Part shown: piece after piece, positions 46,036-55,816 of the stretch
Numbering within the stretch: the stretch's first letter is position 1
Layout: each line of letters opens with the position of its first letter
From: Cupriavidus neocaledonicus
GTDB taxonomy: Bacteria > Pseudomonadota > Gammaproteobacteria > Burkholderiales > Burkholderiaceae
Length of the DNA stretch: 64,000 nt
Direction: 5' to 3'
NCBI RefSeq assembly: GCF_000372525.1
Contig: NZ_AQUR01000081.1
Span: 31,417 to 95,416 of the forward strand
Made by a program: the position numbers and the translations under genes
Notes under the pieces: model-generated
The model's database searches: none
Seen by the model: the letters and a program-made list of their open reading frames with translations, nothing else
Told to the model about the DNA's origin: nothing

Positions 46036-46131
46036 AGCAAGGCCCTGCTGCACGATGCGGCGCGCGGTGGCACACTGGCGGGCTGACATTGCGGCAACCC
46101 CTGCCAAGCCCTTTCCGGAGAACCCTTCGCC

Positions 46132-46842
46132 ATGACAGCCATTCCCGACAGCCAATGGATCCGCGTCGACACCGCCGCGGGCAGTTTCGATGCCTACCTG
46201 AGCCTGCCGCCGGGGGGCGTGCAGCCCGGCGCGCCGGGCATCGTGCTGCTGCAGGAAATCTTCGGCGTGAACGAGCATATCCGCGCGGTGGCCGACCAGT
46301 ACGCCGCCGACGGCTATGCCGTGCTGGCGCCGGACGTGTTCTGGCGCCAGGCCCCGCGCGTGCAGCTCGGCTACGAGGGCGACGACATGGCGCGCGCCAT
46401 GGCCTTGCGCAAGGCCGTGGACATCGCCGCCACGCTCGACGATATCGCCGCCACGGTGCAGGTGCTGCGCCAGCACACCGGTGCCGGCAAGGTCGCCGCG
46501 GTGGGCTACTGCTTCGGCGGCCTGCTGTCGTACCTGAGCGCGGCGCGCGGGCTGGTGGATGCGGCCGTGCCCTACTACGGCGGCGGCATCCAGAACCAGC
46601 TGCAGGAAGCCGCGAACATCCGCGTGCCGGTGCAGTTCCACTACGGCGCGCTTGACCCGCATATCCCGCCCGACGCCGTACAGGCCGTACGCGAAGCGAT
46701 GGATGGCAAACCCGCCACCGAGATCCACGTCTACCCGCAGGCCGACCACGGTTTCAACTGCTGGGCGCGCGGCTCCTACCACCAGCCCAGCGCCGCGCTG
46801 GCGCACGGGCGCGCGCTGGTGTTCCTGTCGGCATCGCTGTAG
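46132..46842 (+). CDS. Dienelactone hydrolase family protein (carboxymethylenebutenolidase-like)
   Basis: A 236-residue alpha/beta hydrolase. The nucleophile is C127 in the GYCFGG elbow, as in dienelactone hydrolase. E42 (LLQEIFGVNEHIR), an aspartate in GALDPHIPPDAV (about residue 175) and a histidine in YPQADHGFNCW complete the expected set. The start at 46132 has CGGAGAAC a few bases upstream. Chlorocatechol genes are not nearby, so it probably acts on another enol lactone or ester. A perfect hairpin at 46855 follows. Confidence 0.88.
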   Translation: MTAIPDSQWIRVDTAAGSFDAYLSLPPGGVQPGAPGIVLLQEIFGVNEHIRAVADQYAADGYAVLAPDVFWRQAPRVQLGYEGDDMARAMALRKAVDIAATLDDIAATVQVLRQHTGAGKVAAVGYCFGGLLSYLSAARGLVDAAVPYYGGGIQNQLQEAANIRVPVQFHYGALDPHIPPDAVQAVREAMDGKPATEIHVYPQADHGFNCWARGSYHQPSAALAHGRALVFLSASL

Positions 46843-46854
46843 TCCGCCCCTGCC

Positions 46855-46878
46855 GCCGGCTTGTCATGGCAAGCCGGC
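46855..46878 (+). terminator. Terminator-like hairpin after the dienelactone hydrolase gene
   Basis: GCCGGCTTG-tcatgg-CAAGCCGGC is a perfect 9-bp stem with a 6-base loop, 13 bp after the stop. There is no T-run, so termination may be partial. Confidence 0.45.
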
Positions 46879-46932
46879 ACGCCTTGTCCTCGGCGCCTGG
46901 CTTCAAGACTTGCCGGACCGCAACCATAACAA

Positions 46933-47091
46933 ACCGAGGAAGCGCTGAGCGCGCATGCGCGCCAGGACGCTGCACCGTTCAAGGTGCCCCAGCGCATCGT
47001 GTTCGTCGCGGACCTGCCGCGCAATACCGCGGGCAAACCGCTCAAGCGCCAGCCGCGCGAGGATTACGCGCAGCGGTCCGGCGCGGACTGA
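46933..47091 (+). pseudogene. C-terminal remnant of an AMP-dependent acyl-CoA synthetase
   Basis: A frame opened by a TAA at 46927 encodes about 52 residues containing PFKVPQRIVFVADLPRNTAGK and PLKRQPREDY before a TGA. This matches the last conserved motif of acyl-CoA/AMP-forming ligases, including the catalytic lysine in NTAGKPLKR. The rest of the enzyme (about 450 residues) is not present upstream; the dienelactone hydrolase gene occupies that DNA. No good start codon or ribosome-binding site is seen. It is best read as the tail of a deleted gene. Confidence 0.75.
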
Positions 47092-47095
47092 CCGC

Positions 47096-47752
47096 TCAGT
47101 ACGGCACGGCCACGCCGTTCTCGATCCGGACGCGGTCGCCGATGCGCATCTGGTAGGCGTTGGACTGGGTCAGCGTCAGGTAGGCGTTGTCGCTGGTGCG
47201 CACGCGCACGCGGTAGGCCGGCGCACTGGTGCCGGTGCGCTTCTCGACCTCGTTGCCTGCCACCGCACCCACCACGGCGCCGCCGATCGTTGCCACGGTA
47301 TTGCCGCGCCCGCCGCCCACCTGGTGGCCCAGCAGCCCGCCGACGATGCCGCCCACCACGGCGCCCGCGCCGCTGGTCGATGGCGGCTGGCCCGGCATCA
47401 CCTCGATACCCTCGACCCAGCCGTAGCGCACGCCGTAGGCCTGGTTGCCGTAGCCGTTGCCATAGCTGCCGTCCTGGTACGACGGCTGGGGATACGGCTG
47501 CTGCGGATACGACGACTGCGGGTAGTCCTGCTGCGGATAGCCTTGTTGCGGATAGCCCTGCTGCGGGTAACCGCTGATGGTGGTGCCGCTGCCGTAGCCG
47601 TTGCTGCCATAGCTGCTGTTGCCATAGCCGCCGCCGTAGCCCCCGCCATACCCCGCGCCATAGCCGTTGTCGTAGCCATACGGCGTGGCACACCCGGCCA
47701 GCGCACCGGCGCCAAGCACCGCAAGCACAACCGAACGAAAGGGGATGGACAT
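47096..47752 (-). CDS. Glycine-zipper 2TM lipoprotein (SlyB/PcP-like)
   Basis: A 218-residue lipoprotein with lipobox GAGALAGC near residue 21. The next 80 residues are Tyr/Gly/Gln/Pro-rich with GYPQQ-type repeats (about residues 60-90). The glycine-zipper 2TM domain follows (AGAVVGGIVGGLLGHQVGGGRGNTVATIGGAVVGAVAGNEVE, cited here in parts: GAVVGGIVGGLLG and IGGAVVGAVAGN). The C-terminal domain (AYRVRVRTSDNAYLTLTQ, MRIGDRVRIENG) is a small beta barrel as in SlyB-like proteins. It is an outer-membrane protein of unknown precise function. Confidence 0.87.
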   Translation of the reverse strand: MSIPFRSVVLAVLGAGALAGCATPYGYDNGYGAGYGGGYGGGYGNSSYGSNGYGSGTTISGYPQQGYPQQGYPQQDYPQSSYPQQPYPQPSYQDGSYGNGYGNQAYGVRYGWVEGIEVMPGQPPSTSGAGAVVGGIVGGLLGHQVGGGRGNTVATIGGAVVGAVAGNEVEKRTGTSAPAYRVRVRTSDNAYLTLTQSNAYQMRIGDRVRIENGVAVPY

Positions 47753-47883
47753 GTCAGGACTCCTGCGCGCTGCGCGTGTTGGGGAATGCGCGCGAGTCTA
47801 GGGCCGCCGGCGGCCAGCGGGTGTCACCGGAGCTTGTGATTGGTAACCGCCTGTAACGGGTGGCGATGCCGGCTTGGCCGCGC

Positions 47884-48342
47884 TCAGCCGCGCTCAGCGC
47901 CGTCGTCGTTGAACTGCGTGATGCGGGCCACGCGGAATGCACCGCGCAGCGATTCCAGCTCGGTCCGGTGCAGCATCGCCAGCCGGTTCAGGTAGCGCTC
48001 GCCCTTGGCCGTCAGGTGCACCTGCACCACGCGGCGGTCTTCGGGGTTGAGCCGCCGCTTGACCAGCCCGGCGGCCTCGCAGCGATTGACCAGCGCCACC
48101 ACGCCGTGCTGCTTGGCCTGCAGGCGCTCGGCCAGTTCGCCGATCGAGGCCCAGTCCTTGTCGGCGCAGCCGCGGATATGCAGCAGCAGCAGATACTGCT
48201 GCACCGTCAGTCCTTCCTCGCGCGCCGCGTCTTCCGAAAACCGCAGGAAGCGGCGCAGCTGGTAGCGGAAGTCGGACAGTGCCTCGAAGTCGGCCTTGGT
48301 AAGCGGGGCGGGTTGCGGCGACGGGGCAGACTTGCTGGGCAT
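47884..48342 (-). CDS. MarR-family transcriptional regulator
   Basis: A 152-residue winged-helix regulator. The start at 48342 (MPSKSAPSPQPAP) is used; the longer frame adds unsupported residues. The DNA-binding region is WASIGELAERLQAKQHGVVALVNRCEAAGLVKRRLNPEDRRVVQVHLTAKGE (described in parts: HTH about residues 65-90, wing with RRLNPEDRRVV). It is divergent from the YggT gene. Its target is unclear; no strong palindrome was seen in the 188 bp between them. Confidence 0.88.
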   Translation of the reverse strand: MPSKSAPSPQPAPLTKADFEALSDFRYQLRRFLRFSEDAAREEGLTVQQYLLLLHIRGCADKDWASIGELAERLQAKQHGVVALVNRCEAAGLVKRRLNPEDRRVVQVHLTAKGERYLNRLAMLHRTELESLRGAFRVARITQFNDDGAERG

Positions 48343-48530
48343 GGGCGGCAAAAAACGCGAAAGGGAAGGAAGGCGCGGCAATCCGCACGAGCCCCCGGGC
48401 GGGGCGCTCGCAATTATAGGGGCCGCGCGGCACCCCGGCGGCCGATCCCGGTTTGCGCCGGGCGCGCGCCCGGCTATGGCAGAATCTGTGCGGTTGCAGA
48501 CACCTTCACCCGTCACCGGAAAACGCACCG

Positions 48531-49091
48531 ATGTTCTCGGAAATCGCTCTCTTCCTGCTGGATACCGTCTTTACCCTGTTCGGCATGGCGCTGCTGCTGC
48601 GCGTCTGGATGCAGCTGACGCGGCTGCCCACGCGCAACCCGGTCTCGCAGGGCGTGTTCCAGATCACCGACTGGCTGGTGCGGCCGCTGCGCCGGATCAT
48701 CCCGGGCGTGGGCGGCATCGACTGGGCCACGATCCTGGCCGCGTGGCTGACCGCGGTGGTGTTTCTGGCTTTGGTCGCGCTGATCAGCGGCATCGACCTG
48801 CCCGGCTTCGTGCCCGCGATGCTGCTGACCGCCGTGCTCTATGTGCTGAAGTGGTCCATCAGCCTGGTGATGTGGGTCACGCTGCTGATGGCGATCCTGT
48901 CGTGGGTCAACCCGCATTCGCCGATCACCCCGGCCATCGACCACCTGACCGCGCCGGTGCTGCGCCCGATCCAGCGCGTGGTGCCGCGCCTGGGCGGCTT
49001 CGATATCTCGCCGCTGGTGCTGTTCGTGATTGCGCAGATCCTGCTGATGGTCCTTGCCCGGCTGGGCGCGGGCATCATCGGCCTGCACTGA
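48531..49091 (+). CDS. YggT-family integral membrane protein
   Basis: A 186-residue membrane protein with two YggT repeats: LLLRVWMQLTRLPTRNPVSQ and LLMAILSWVNPHSPITPAID, each followed by a short PLRRIIP or PIQRVVP turn. Four to five hydrophobic segments are seen. The start at 48531 matches the family N-terminus (MFSEIALFLLDTVF). YggT proteins are linked to osmotic shock tolerance and cell envelope homeostasis; the exact function is not settled. Confidence 0.9.
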   Translation: MFSEIALFLLDTVFTLFGMALLLRVWMQLTRLPTRNPVSQGVFQITDWLVRPLRRIIPGVGGIDWATILAAWLTAVVFLALVALISGIDLPGFVPAMLLTAVLYVLKWSISLVMWVTLLMAILSWVNPHSPITPAIDHLTAPVLRPIQRVVPRLGGFDISPLVLFVIAQILLMVLARLGAGIIGLH

Positions 49092-49139
49092 CCGGAGCCG
49101 GAGCGCAGGACTGGCCCGACGCCTTCACCGGCTGCGCCC

Positions 49140-50126
49140 TCAACCCGCCGTGCGGGCCTCTCCCGGCGCCAGCCCGTCCGCGGCGGCATCCAGGCCGGCG
49201 TCCCGCGCCGTCTCCGCATCCCCTTCCGGCGGCAGTTCCGACACCATCATCGATTCGATCGCTTCCATGAAGGCGCGTACCTTGCGCGGCTGCAGGCGCC
49301 GGTCGGGCAGCAGCGCGAACACGCGCAGCGGCGGCAGCGGATAGTCGGGCAGAACCCGTACCAGCCGCCCCTGTGCGACCTCGGCCTCGCAATAGATGAC
49401 CGACAGCCGCGCGATACCCAGCCCCGCCAGCGCGCCTTGCAGGCGCAGTTCGGCGTTGTGGGTCTGCATGCGCGGGCGGATCGGCACCGATACGGTCTGG
49501 TCGTCGCGGGTGAATTCCCAGACGGTGTCGCCAGGCGTGGTCAGCGTAGGCATATTGGCCAGGTCTTCCGGGCGCAGCTGCGCCGGCAGGCTGGCCGCCA
49601 GCGCCGGCGCGGCGAACAGGCCGCGTTCGACGTGGTAGATGCGGCGCGCCACCGTGCCGGAGTCAGGCAGGTCGGCGTCGACGATGACAAAGGCGACGTC
49701 GAAGCCGTCGCGGATCGGATCGACCAGGCCCTGGGTGATTTCCACCGCCACATCGAGCGCCGGGTGTGCCGCCAGCGTGCGGCAGATCACGCCGCCGAGT
49801 TGCTGCGCGCCGAATTCATAAGGCGTGGCGATGCGCAGCACGCCCTGCACGCGCTCTTCGCGCGCCAGCGTTTCCTGGCGGATCTCGCGCAGCCGCGCGA
49901 ACAGCGGCGCGACATCGCGATAGACCGCCTTGCCCGCATCGGTCAGGCGCATGCGGCGCGTGGTGCGCTCCAGCAGCTTGGCGCCGATCGCGGTTTCCAG
50001 CCGCGCGACCGCGGCCGACACGCGCGACTTGGGACAGTCGAGCTGCTCCGCCGCGGCCGTGAACGTGCCCTGCTCGACCACGCAGCAGAACGCCTCCCAG
50101 TCATTCCATTGGATTGTTTCGTTCAC
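49140..50126 (-). CDS. LysR-family transcriptional regulator
   Basis: A LysR protein (328 residues from a GTG at 50126, VNETIQWNDWEAF; a TTG at 50147 is the alternative start). The HTH is at about residues 8-65 (FTAAAEQLDCPKSRVSAAVARLE, LLERTTRRMRLTDAGK), a type close to CrgA/AaeR regulators rather than the three at the left end of the window. It is divergent from the DHA2 transporter gene at 50188 with only 61 bp between them, so it probably controls that transporter. The C-terminal 25 residues are Ala/Gly/Asp-rich. Confidence 0.9.
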   Translation of the reverse strand: MNETIQWNDWEAFCCVVEQGTFTAAAEQLDCPKSRVSAAVARLETAIGAKLLERTTRRMRLTDAGKAVYRDVAPLFARLREIRQETLAREERVQGVLRIATPYEFGAQQLGGVICRTLAAHPALDVAVEITQGLVDPIRDGFDVAFVIVDADLPDSGTVARRIYHVERGLFAAPALAASLPAQLRPEDLANMPTLTTPGDTVWEFTRDDQTVSVPIRPRMQTHNAELRLQGALAGLGIARLSVIYCEAEVAQGRLVRVLPDYPLPPLRVFALLPDRRLQPRKVRAFMEAIESMMVSELPPEGDAETARDAGLDAAADGLAPGEARTAG

Positions 50127-50187
50127 CGGACAATGTTTCCCTGACAAGCTGTAGTTCTCGACGGTGGGCCTACATTATGCTTGAGCG

Positions 50188-51798
50188 ATGCAACAAACGC
50201 CTGTCCAGGCTGGATCGGACGCGCTAGCCCCCGCCATTCCAGCCATCCCCGCCCCCGCCGCCGTCGGCACCGCGTCCCCCCAGCGCCCGCGCATGCAAAT
50301 CGCCAGTCACCCCGAGATGGGTCACTGGCGTCTTTCATTGTTCGGTCTGACGCTGGGCCTGGTGACCGGCATCGACTTCTCGTCCACGCTGATGATGGGT
50401 GTGGCCAGCCAGCATATCCAGGGCGGCGTCGGTGCCGCGCCGGAAGACTACCTCTACGCGATCTCGGCCTACGCCGCCACCGCGGTGCTGATGAACATGG
50501 TGCTGGACCAGCTCGCGCGCCGCATCACGTACAAGCGCTTCACCATGGTGTCGCTGCTGGTGTTTATCGCCGGCTCGCTGATCTGCGCGGAGTTTGCCAG
50601 CCCGGCCGGGCTGATCACCGGCAAGGCGGTGCAGGGGCTGGGCGCGGGCGGCCTGTTCGCAGCCTCGCGCATCCTGGTCCAGCTGGTGTCGACGCCGGCC
50701 GAGCGCGCCCCGCTGATGCTGCGCTTCGGCGGCGGCGCGTTTTCGATGCTGGCGATCACGCCCTGGCTGACCAGCATCTTCCTGGACGATATCGGCTGGC
50801 GCGCGGTATTCCTGTTCCAGGCCGGCATTGCGCTGCCGGTGCTGCTGTCGGTCGCGCTGACCTACCCCACGCGAGCGCCGCGCGATCCGCACCCGCCGGT
50901 GTCGACGCTGGACTGGCCGGCCGCCATTGCCGCCGCGCTGGGCGCGCTGGTGTTCCTGCATACGCTGCAGGAAATGCGCTACACGCGCTTCTTCAGCTCG
51001 CCGGAGATGCCGCTGGCCGCGCTGTGCGGCGTGGCGCTGTTTGCCTTCAGCGGCTGGCGGCTGTATCGGCATCCGGACCCGTGGATCGACTTCTCGCGCC
51101 TGGCCGGGCGCCAGTACCTGTACGGGCTGGGCTTCTACACGCTGTACTACCTGCTGTCGTCGGCGTGGTCTTTCCTGCTGCCGACGCTGACGCAGACCGG
51201 GCTCGGGCTGACCTTCCGCACCACCTGCATGCTGTTGTCGACCAGCGGCACAGTGTCGGCCATCGGCGCCATCGTGATCACGCTGGGCATGGCGGTGGTG
51301 TTCCGCAAGCGGCGCGTGATCGCGGCCGGCTTTGTCGTCTACGCGTGCGCGGCGATGCTGCTGTCGACCCAGCTGATGCCGGGCGCGCCGGACTACGCGC
51401 TGGTGCCGGTGGTGCTGCTCGAGGGGCTGACGCCCGTGCTGCTGATGGTGCAGGTGGCGTCGATGACCTACCTGGAAGTGCCGGTCCGGGATTTCTCGCA
51501 CGCCTACCAGTTCAAGAACGTGTGCAAGCAGATTGCCTCGGCAATGGGCACCGGGCTCGCCAGCGTCTTCATGCAGGACGGCCTGGCGCAGCACCGCACG
51601 CACCTGGTCGACCACATCACCCGCTTCAACCCGGTGCTGCAGATGCCCGACGCGCTGTCCGCGGCGGGGCTGGCCAGGCTGTCGCAGGAAGTCGACCGGC
51701 AGGCGACGCTGCTCGCCGGCATGGACCTGCTGCATGGCTTTGCCGCGCTGTGCGTGGCGGGGGCGGTGTTCGTGCTGGTGCAGCGCAGCTTCCGCTAA
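50188..51798 (+). CDS. MFS transporter, DHA2-like
   Basis: A 536-residue membrane protein with a Pro/Ala-rich N-terminal tail (1-45) and about 14 hydrophobic segments. The MFS motif region is seen in VLDQLARRITYKRFTMVSLLVF, and GKAVQGLGAGGLFAASRILVQLV is the DHA2-type helix 4 segment. It is related to the transporter at 58357 (GLGAGGLF/GLGGGALF, ILVQLVSTPAERAP/ILVNVLFGPAERPR, and a QIASAMGTGLAS/QIASSFASALGA helix). Drug or aromatic-compound export is the likely role. It is divergent from a LysR gene and 116 bp upstream of pcaR. Confidence 0.88.
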   Translation: MQQTPVQAGSDALAPAIPAIPAPAAVGTASPQRPRMQIASHPEMGHWRLSLFGLTLGLVTGIDFSSTLMMGVASQHIQGGVGAAPEDYLYAISAYAATAVLMNMVLDQLARRITYKRFTMVSLLVFIAGSLICAEFASPAGLITGKAVQGLGAGGLFAASRILVQLVSTPAERAPLMLRFGGGAFSMLAITPWLTSIFLDDIGWRAVFLFQAGIALPVLLSVALTYPTRAPRDPHPPVSTLDWPAAIAAALGALVFLHTLQEMRYTRFFSSPEMPLAALCGVALFAFSGWRLYRHPDPWIDFSRLAGRQYLYGLGFYTLYYLLSSAWSFLLPTLTQTGLGLTFRTTCMLLSTSGTVSAIGAIVITLGMAVVFRKRRVIAAGFVVYACAAMLLSTQLMPGAPDYALVPVVLLEGLTPVLLMVQVASMTYLEVPVRDFSHAYQFKNVCKQIASAMGTGLASVFMQDGLAQHRTHLVDHITRFNPVLQMPDALSAAGLARLSQEVDRQATLLAGMDLLHGFAALCVAGAVFVLVQRSFR

Positions 51799-51914
51799 AG
51801 GCCAGGGTACCGGCGTGGGGGGCGGTCCGGGCCCGGCACTGGCGCAATCCCGGCATTTCCTCTACCCTTTCGGCCTTTCCGTGCCAATCCGGCGAACCGC
51901 GCCGGGCTACGCAG

Positions 51915-52754
51915 ATGGCCAGTCCCACCGATCCCCGCCAGACCCCGCCGCCAGCATCGCCGACCGCCGACAGCGCCGCCGCGCCCGAAAAGCCGAGCGA
52001 CAGCTATGTGCAGTCCTTTGCACGCGGGCTGTCGGTGATCCGCGCCTTCAACGCGCAGCACCCGGCCCAGACCCTGACCGAAATCGCCCAGGCCAGCGGC
52101 CTGACGCGCGCGGGCGCGCGCCGCATCCTGCTGACGCTGGTGGGACTGGGCTATGTGCAGGCCGACGGGCGCCTGTTCCGGCTCACGCCCAAGATCCTCG
52201 ACCTGGGCTTCGCCTACCTGACCTCGATGCCGTTCTGGAACCTGGCCGAGCCGATCATGGAGGCGCTGTCGCAGCAGGTCCATGAAAGCTGCTCGATCTC
52301 GGTGCTGGACGGCACCGAGATCGTCTACGTGCTGCGCGTGCCGGCGCGCAAGATCATGACCATCAACCTGTCGATCGGCAGCCGCCTGCCGGCATATTGC
52401 TCGTCGATGGGGCGGGTGCTGCTGGCCGGGCTGAGCGAGCCCGAGCTCGACAGCGTGCTGCGCGCCACCGAGCTGCGCGCGCGCACCGGGCGCACTGTGA
52501 CCGACGTTGACACGCTCAAGGCCATCGTCGCCGATATCCGCCAGCGCGGCTGGGCCCTGAACGACCAGGAGCTGGAGGAAGGGCTGGTGTCGCTTGCCGC
52601 GCCGATCCGCAACCGCGCGGGCCACACCATCGCCGCCATCAACATCAGTGGCCAGGCCAACCGCACCAGCGCGCAGGAGATGCTGGAGCGTTTCCTGCCG
52701 CCGCTGCTCGAAGCCTCCGAGAAGATCTCCGGGCTGGTCGGGCTGCGCACCTGA
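51915..52754 (+). CDS. pcaR: IclR-family beta-ketoadipate pathway regulator
   Basis: A 279-residue regulator of the PcaR/PcaU/PobR subgroup. An extended low-complexity N-terminus (about 1-35) is followed by the winged HTH (SYVQSFARGLSVIRAF, LTEIAQASGLTRAGARRIL) and the IclR effector domain with YLTSMPFWNLAEPIM, ESCSISVLDGTEIVYVLRV and GSRLPAYCSSMGRVLLAG, which are hallmark segments of PcaR-type proteins. It presumably binds the operator at 18427 upstream of pcaIJF in response to 3-oxoadipate. The pob and pcaHG genes are not in the window. PobR-type specificity cannot be fully excluded. Confidence 0.85.
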   Translation: MASPTDPRQTPPPASPTADSAAAPEKPSDSYVQSFARGLSVIRAFNAQHPAQTLTEIAQASGLTRAGARRILLTLVGLGYVQADGRLFRLTPKILDLGFAYLTSMPFWNLAEPIMEALSQQVHESCSISVLDGTEIVYVLRVPARKIMTINLSIGSRLPAYCSSMGRVLLAGLSEPELDSVLRATELRARTGRTVTDVDTLKAIVADIRQRGWALNDQELEEGLVSLAAPIRNRAGHTIAAINISGQANRTSAQEMLERFLPPLLEASEKISGLVGLRT

Positions 52755-52770
52755 GCGCAGCGGCGCCGGC

Positions 52771-53589
52771 TCAGACCGCGGGCAACTCCACGCTGCCGAA
52801 CTCGGCCGAGCGCGTGCCGTCCAGCGGCCGGTTGCTGGCGCCGAAATACGCGAACGCCACCGACAGCTTGACCGCGTTGGACGCATTGCGGCCGGCCGCA
52901 TGGAACAGCCGGCTGTCGAAGCACAGCACGTCGCCGCGGTGCAGCGCCAGCGGCTGCGCGGCATCCAGCAGCGGCTGGCTGGCCGGGTGCGCTTCGATCA
53001 GGAATTCGGCCGGGTCCAGCTGGCCGGGCTCGAGCCGGGCCTGGTGCGAACCCGGGATGACGCGCAGCACGCCATTGCGCTCGTCCTCGTCGCCCAGCGC
53101 CAGCCACACCGTCACCAGTTCCGGCCGCGCAAACGACCAGTAGCGGGTATCGCGGTGCCAGCCGGTCTGGCTGCCGTAGTGCGGATGCTTGGTCATCACG
53201 CAGTTGTGATGCGCCAGCGTGATGCGGGCGGGCTCGCCCAGCAGGGCCTGCACCACCGCCACCAGCTTGGGATCGCTGGCCCAGCGGCGGAACACCGCAT
53301 CGCGCCCGTAGGCCTGGCGCAGGCGCCTGACCGTGCCGCCGCCGGCGGCGTCGCGCGTGGCCGGGGCGCCCGGATAGCCGAGGTCGGCCTCGAACTCCAC
53401 CGGCGGCACCGCCGCGGCGAGATGCTGGCGCGTCACCGCCTCCAGCGCCGCGCACGCCGGCTCGTCGGCAAAGCCGCGCAGGATCACGAAACCGTTGGCA
53501 TGGAAGGCCTGCGCCAGGCGCGGCAACGCGCCGGCATCGGCGGACAAGGTGGAAGCGGGCACGTCGGCGCAGGGGTCCAGCGAGGTCAT
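52771..53589 (-). CDS. Phytanoyl-CoA dioxygenase (PhyH)-family protein
   Basis: A 272-residue Fe(II)/2-oxoglutarate dioxygenase-fold protein. The iron ligands are H145 and D147 (GWHRDTRYW) and H230 (DSRLFHAAGRN); an arginine further on would bind 2-oxoglutarate. The start at 53589 (MTSLDPCADVPAST) is preferred; the long open frame upstream runs into the promoter region of the MoxR gene. The segment GSHQARLEPGQ after the metal site is typical of the family. The substrate is unknown. It is convergent with pcaR and divergent from the MoxR operon. Confidence 0.87.
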   Translation of the reverse strand: MTSLDPCADVPASTLSADAGALPRLAQAFHANGFVILRGFADEPACAALEAVTRQHLAAAVPPVEFEADLGYPGAPATRDAAGGGTVRRLRQAYGRDAVFRRWASDPKLVAVVQALLGEPARITLAHHNCVMTKHPHYGSQTGWHRDTRYWSFARPELVTVWLALGDEDERNGVLRVIPGSHQARLEPGQLDPAEFLIEAHPASQPLLDAAQPLALHRGDVLCFDSRLFHAAGRNASNAVKLSVAFAYFGASNRPLDGTRSAEFGSVELPAV

Positions 53590-53852
53590 TGCAGCAGGTG
53601 CGGCGCAGGGCCGCGCAAAGGGGCGGAAACAGGAACAGGGCCGCGGTGGCCCGACAGGCTCATGATGCCAGAACCAGCGCCATCTGGCGCAGGCGCCGCA
53701 TCCGCAGCCTGCACTCGGCGCCGGGCCGGCGGCCGCGTGCGTACGGCAACAGACGGTCGCGCCTGCGGTGGGCGCCGCTACAATGCGCTGGTCTTTGCCC
53801 GATAATTCCTGCATCCACCGCGATTTTTTCAGGCTCTGCGCCGAGGTCCCAC

Positions 53853-54779
<927 letters not shown>

Positions 54780-54784
54780 GCGCC

Positions 54785-55816
54785 ATGGCGGCGCGCAAGG
54801 GCGTGCTCGGCGGCACGCCACGCCTCGCCCGGCGCCGCGCCGCCAGCCGGCGCCCTGCTGGCGGCGCGGGCGGCGTGGTACTGCTGGACCGCCGCCATCT
54901 CTATATCCTGCCCACGCGCGGCGGGGTCGGCTTTGCGGTGGTGCTGGCGGCAATGCTGATGACCTCGCTGAACTACAACATCAGCCTGGGCTTTGCGCTG
55001 ACCTTCATGCTCGCCGGCATCGGCATGTCATGCATGTGGCTGGCCTACCGCAACCTGCTGGATCTCGCCGTCGCCGCGGGGCCGGTGGCGGCAGTCCATG
55101 CCGGGCAGGACGCGATCTTCCACGTACGCGTCGACAGCCGTGGCGGCGACGCGCGCATCGGCATCGAGGCGCGCGTGCCGGCCATGCCGGAAGTCGCTGC
55201 CGCGGCGCTGACGCTCGAAGCCAATGCCAGCGGCATGCTGGCGCTGCACGTGCCGGCGCCACGGCGCGGCCGCCTGGCGCTGCCGCGCGTGACGATCGCC
55301 AGCCGCTTTCCGTTCGGCCTGTTCCATGTCTGGAGCCATGCGGACCTGGAGCTGTCGACGCTGGTCTACCCCGCACCGGAAGCCGGCGCCCCACCGCCAC
55401 CGCCCGCGCACCGCCCCGACGATGGCGACGACGCGCGCGCTGCCGCCAGCACGACCCACAGCGAAGACGGCATCGACCAGCTGCGCCGCTACCGCAGCGG
55501 CGATTCGCTGCACCGCATCGCCTGGAAGCACAGCGCGCGCACCGGCCGCTGGCTCAGCCGCGCCGGCGATCCGCCGCGGCAGCCGGCGCGCTGGCTGGAC
55601 TGGCACGCGCTGCCCGCCGGCATGGAGGCTGAGGCGCGCTTGTCGCGCCTGTGCGCATGGTTGCTCTCGGCCGGCGACGAAATCGAGATCGGCCTGCGCC
55701 TGCCCGGCATCGAGTTGCCGCCCGCGCGCGGCGCCAGCCACCGGCGCGCGTGCCTCGAAGCGCTGGCCTTGTGGCCCCATCGTCCTGGCACAATCCGCGC
55801 CGCGGAACCCGCATGA
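54785..55816 (+). CDS. DUF58 protein
   Basis: A 343-residue protein with two N-terminal membrane helices (YILPTRGGVGFAVVLAAMLMTSL and SLGFALTFMLAGIGMSCMWLAY, cited by position about 36-80). The C-terminal DUF58 part has the signature EDGIDQLRRYRSGDSLHRIAWKHSAR, centred on residue 235. It starts 6 bp after the MoxR stop and overlaps tgpA by 4 bp. DUF58 proteins carry a VWA-like fold and act with MoxR; the exact client is unknown. Confidence 0.9.
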   Translation: MAARKGVLGGTPRLARRRAASRRPAGGAGGVVLLDRRHLYILPTRGGVGFAVVLAAMLMTSLNYNISLGFALTFMLAGIGMSCMWLAYRNLLDLAVAAGPVAAVHAGQDAIFHVRVDSRGGDARIGIEARVPAMPEVAAAALTLEANASGMLALHVPAPRRGRLALPRVTIASRFPFGLFHVWSHADLELSTLVYPAPEAGAPPPPPAHRPDDGDDARAAASTTHSEDGIDQLRRYRSGDSLHRIAWKHSARTGRWLSRAGDPPRQPARWLDWHALPAGMEAEARLSRLCAWLLSAGDEIEIGLRLPGIELPPARGASHRRACLEALALWPHRPGTIRAAEPA

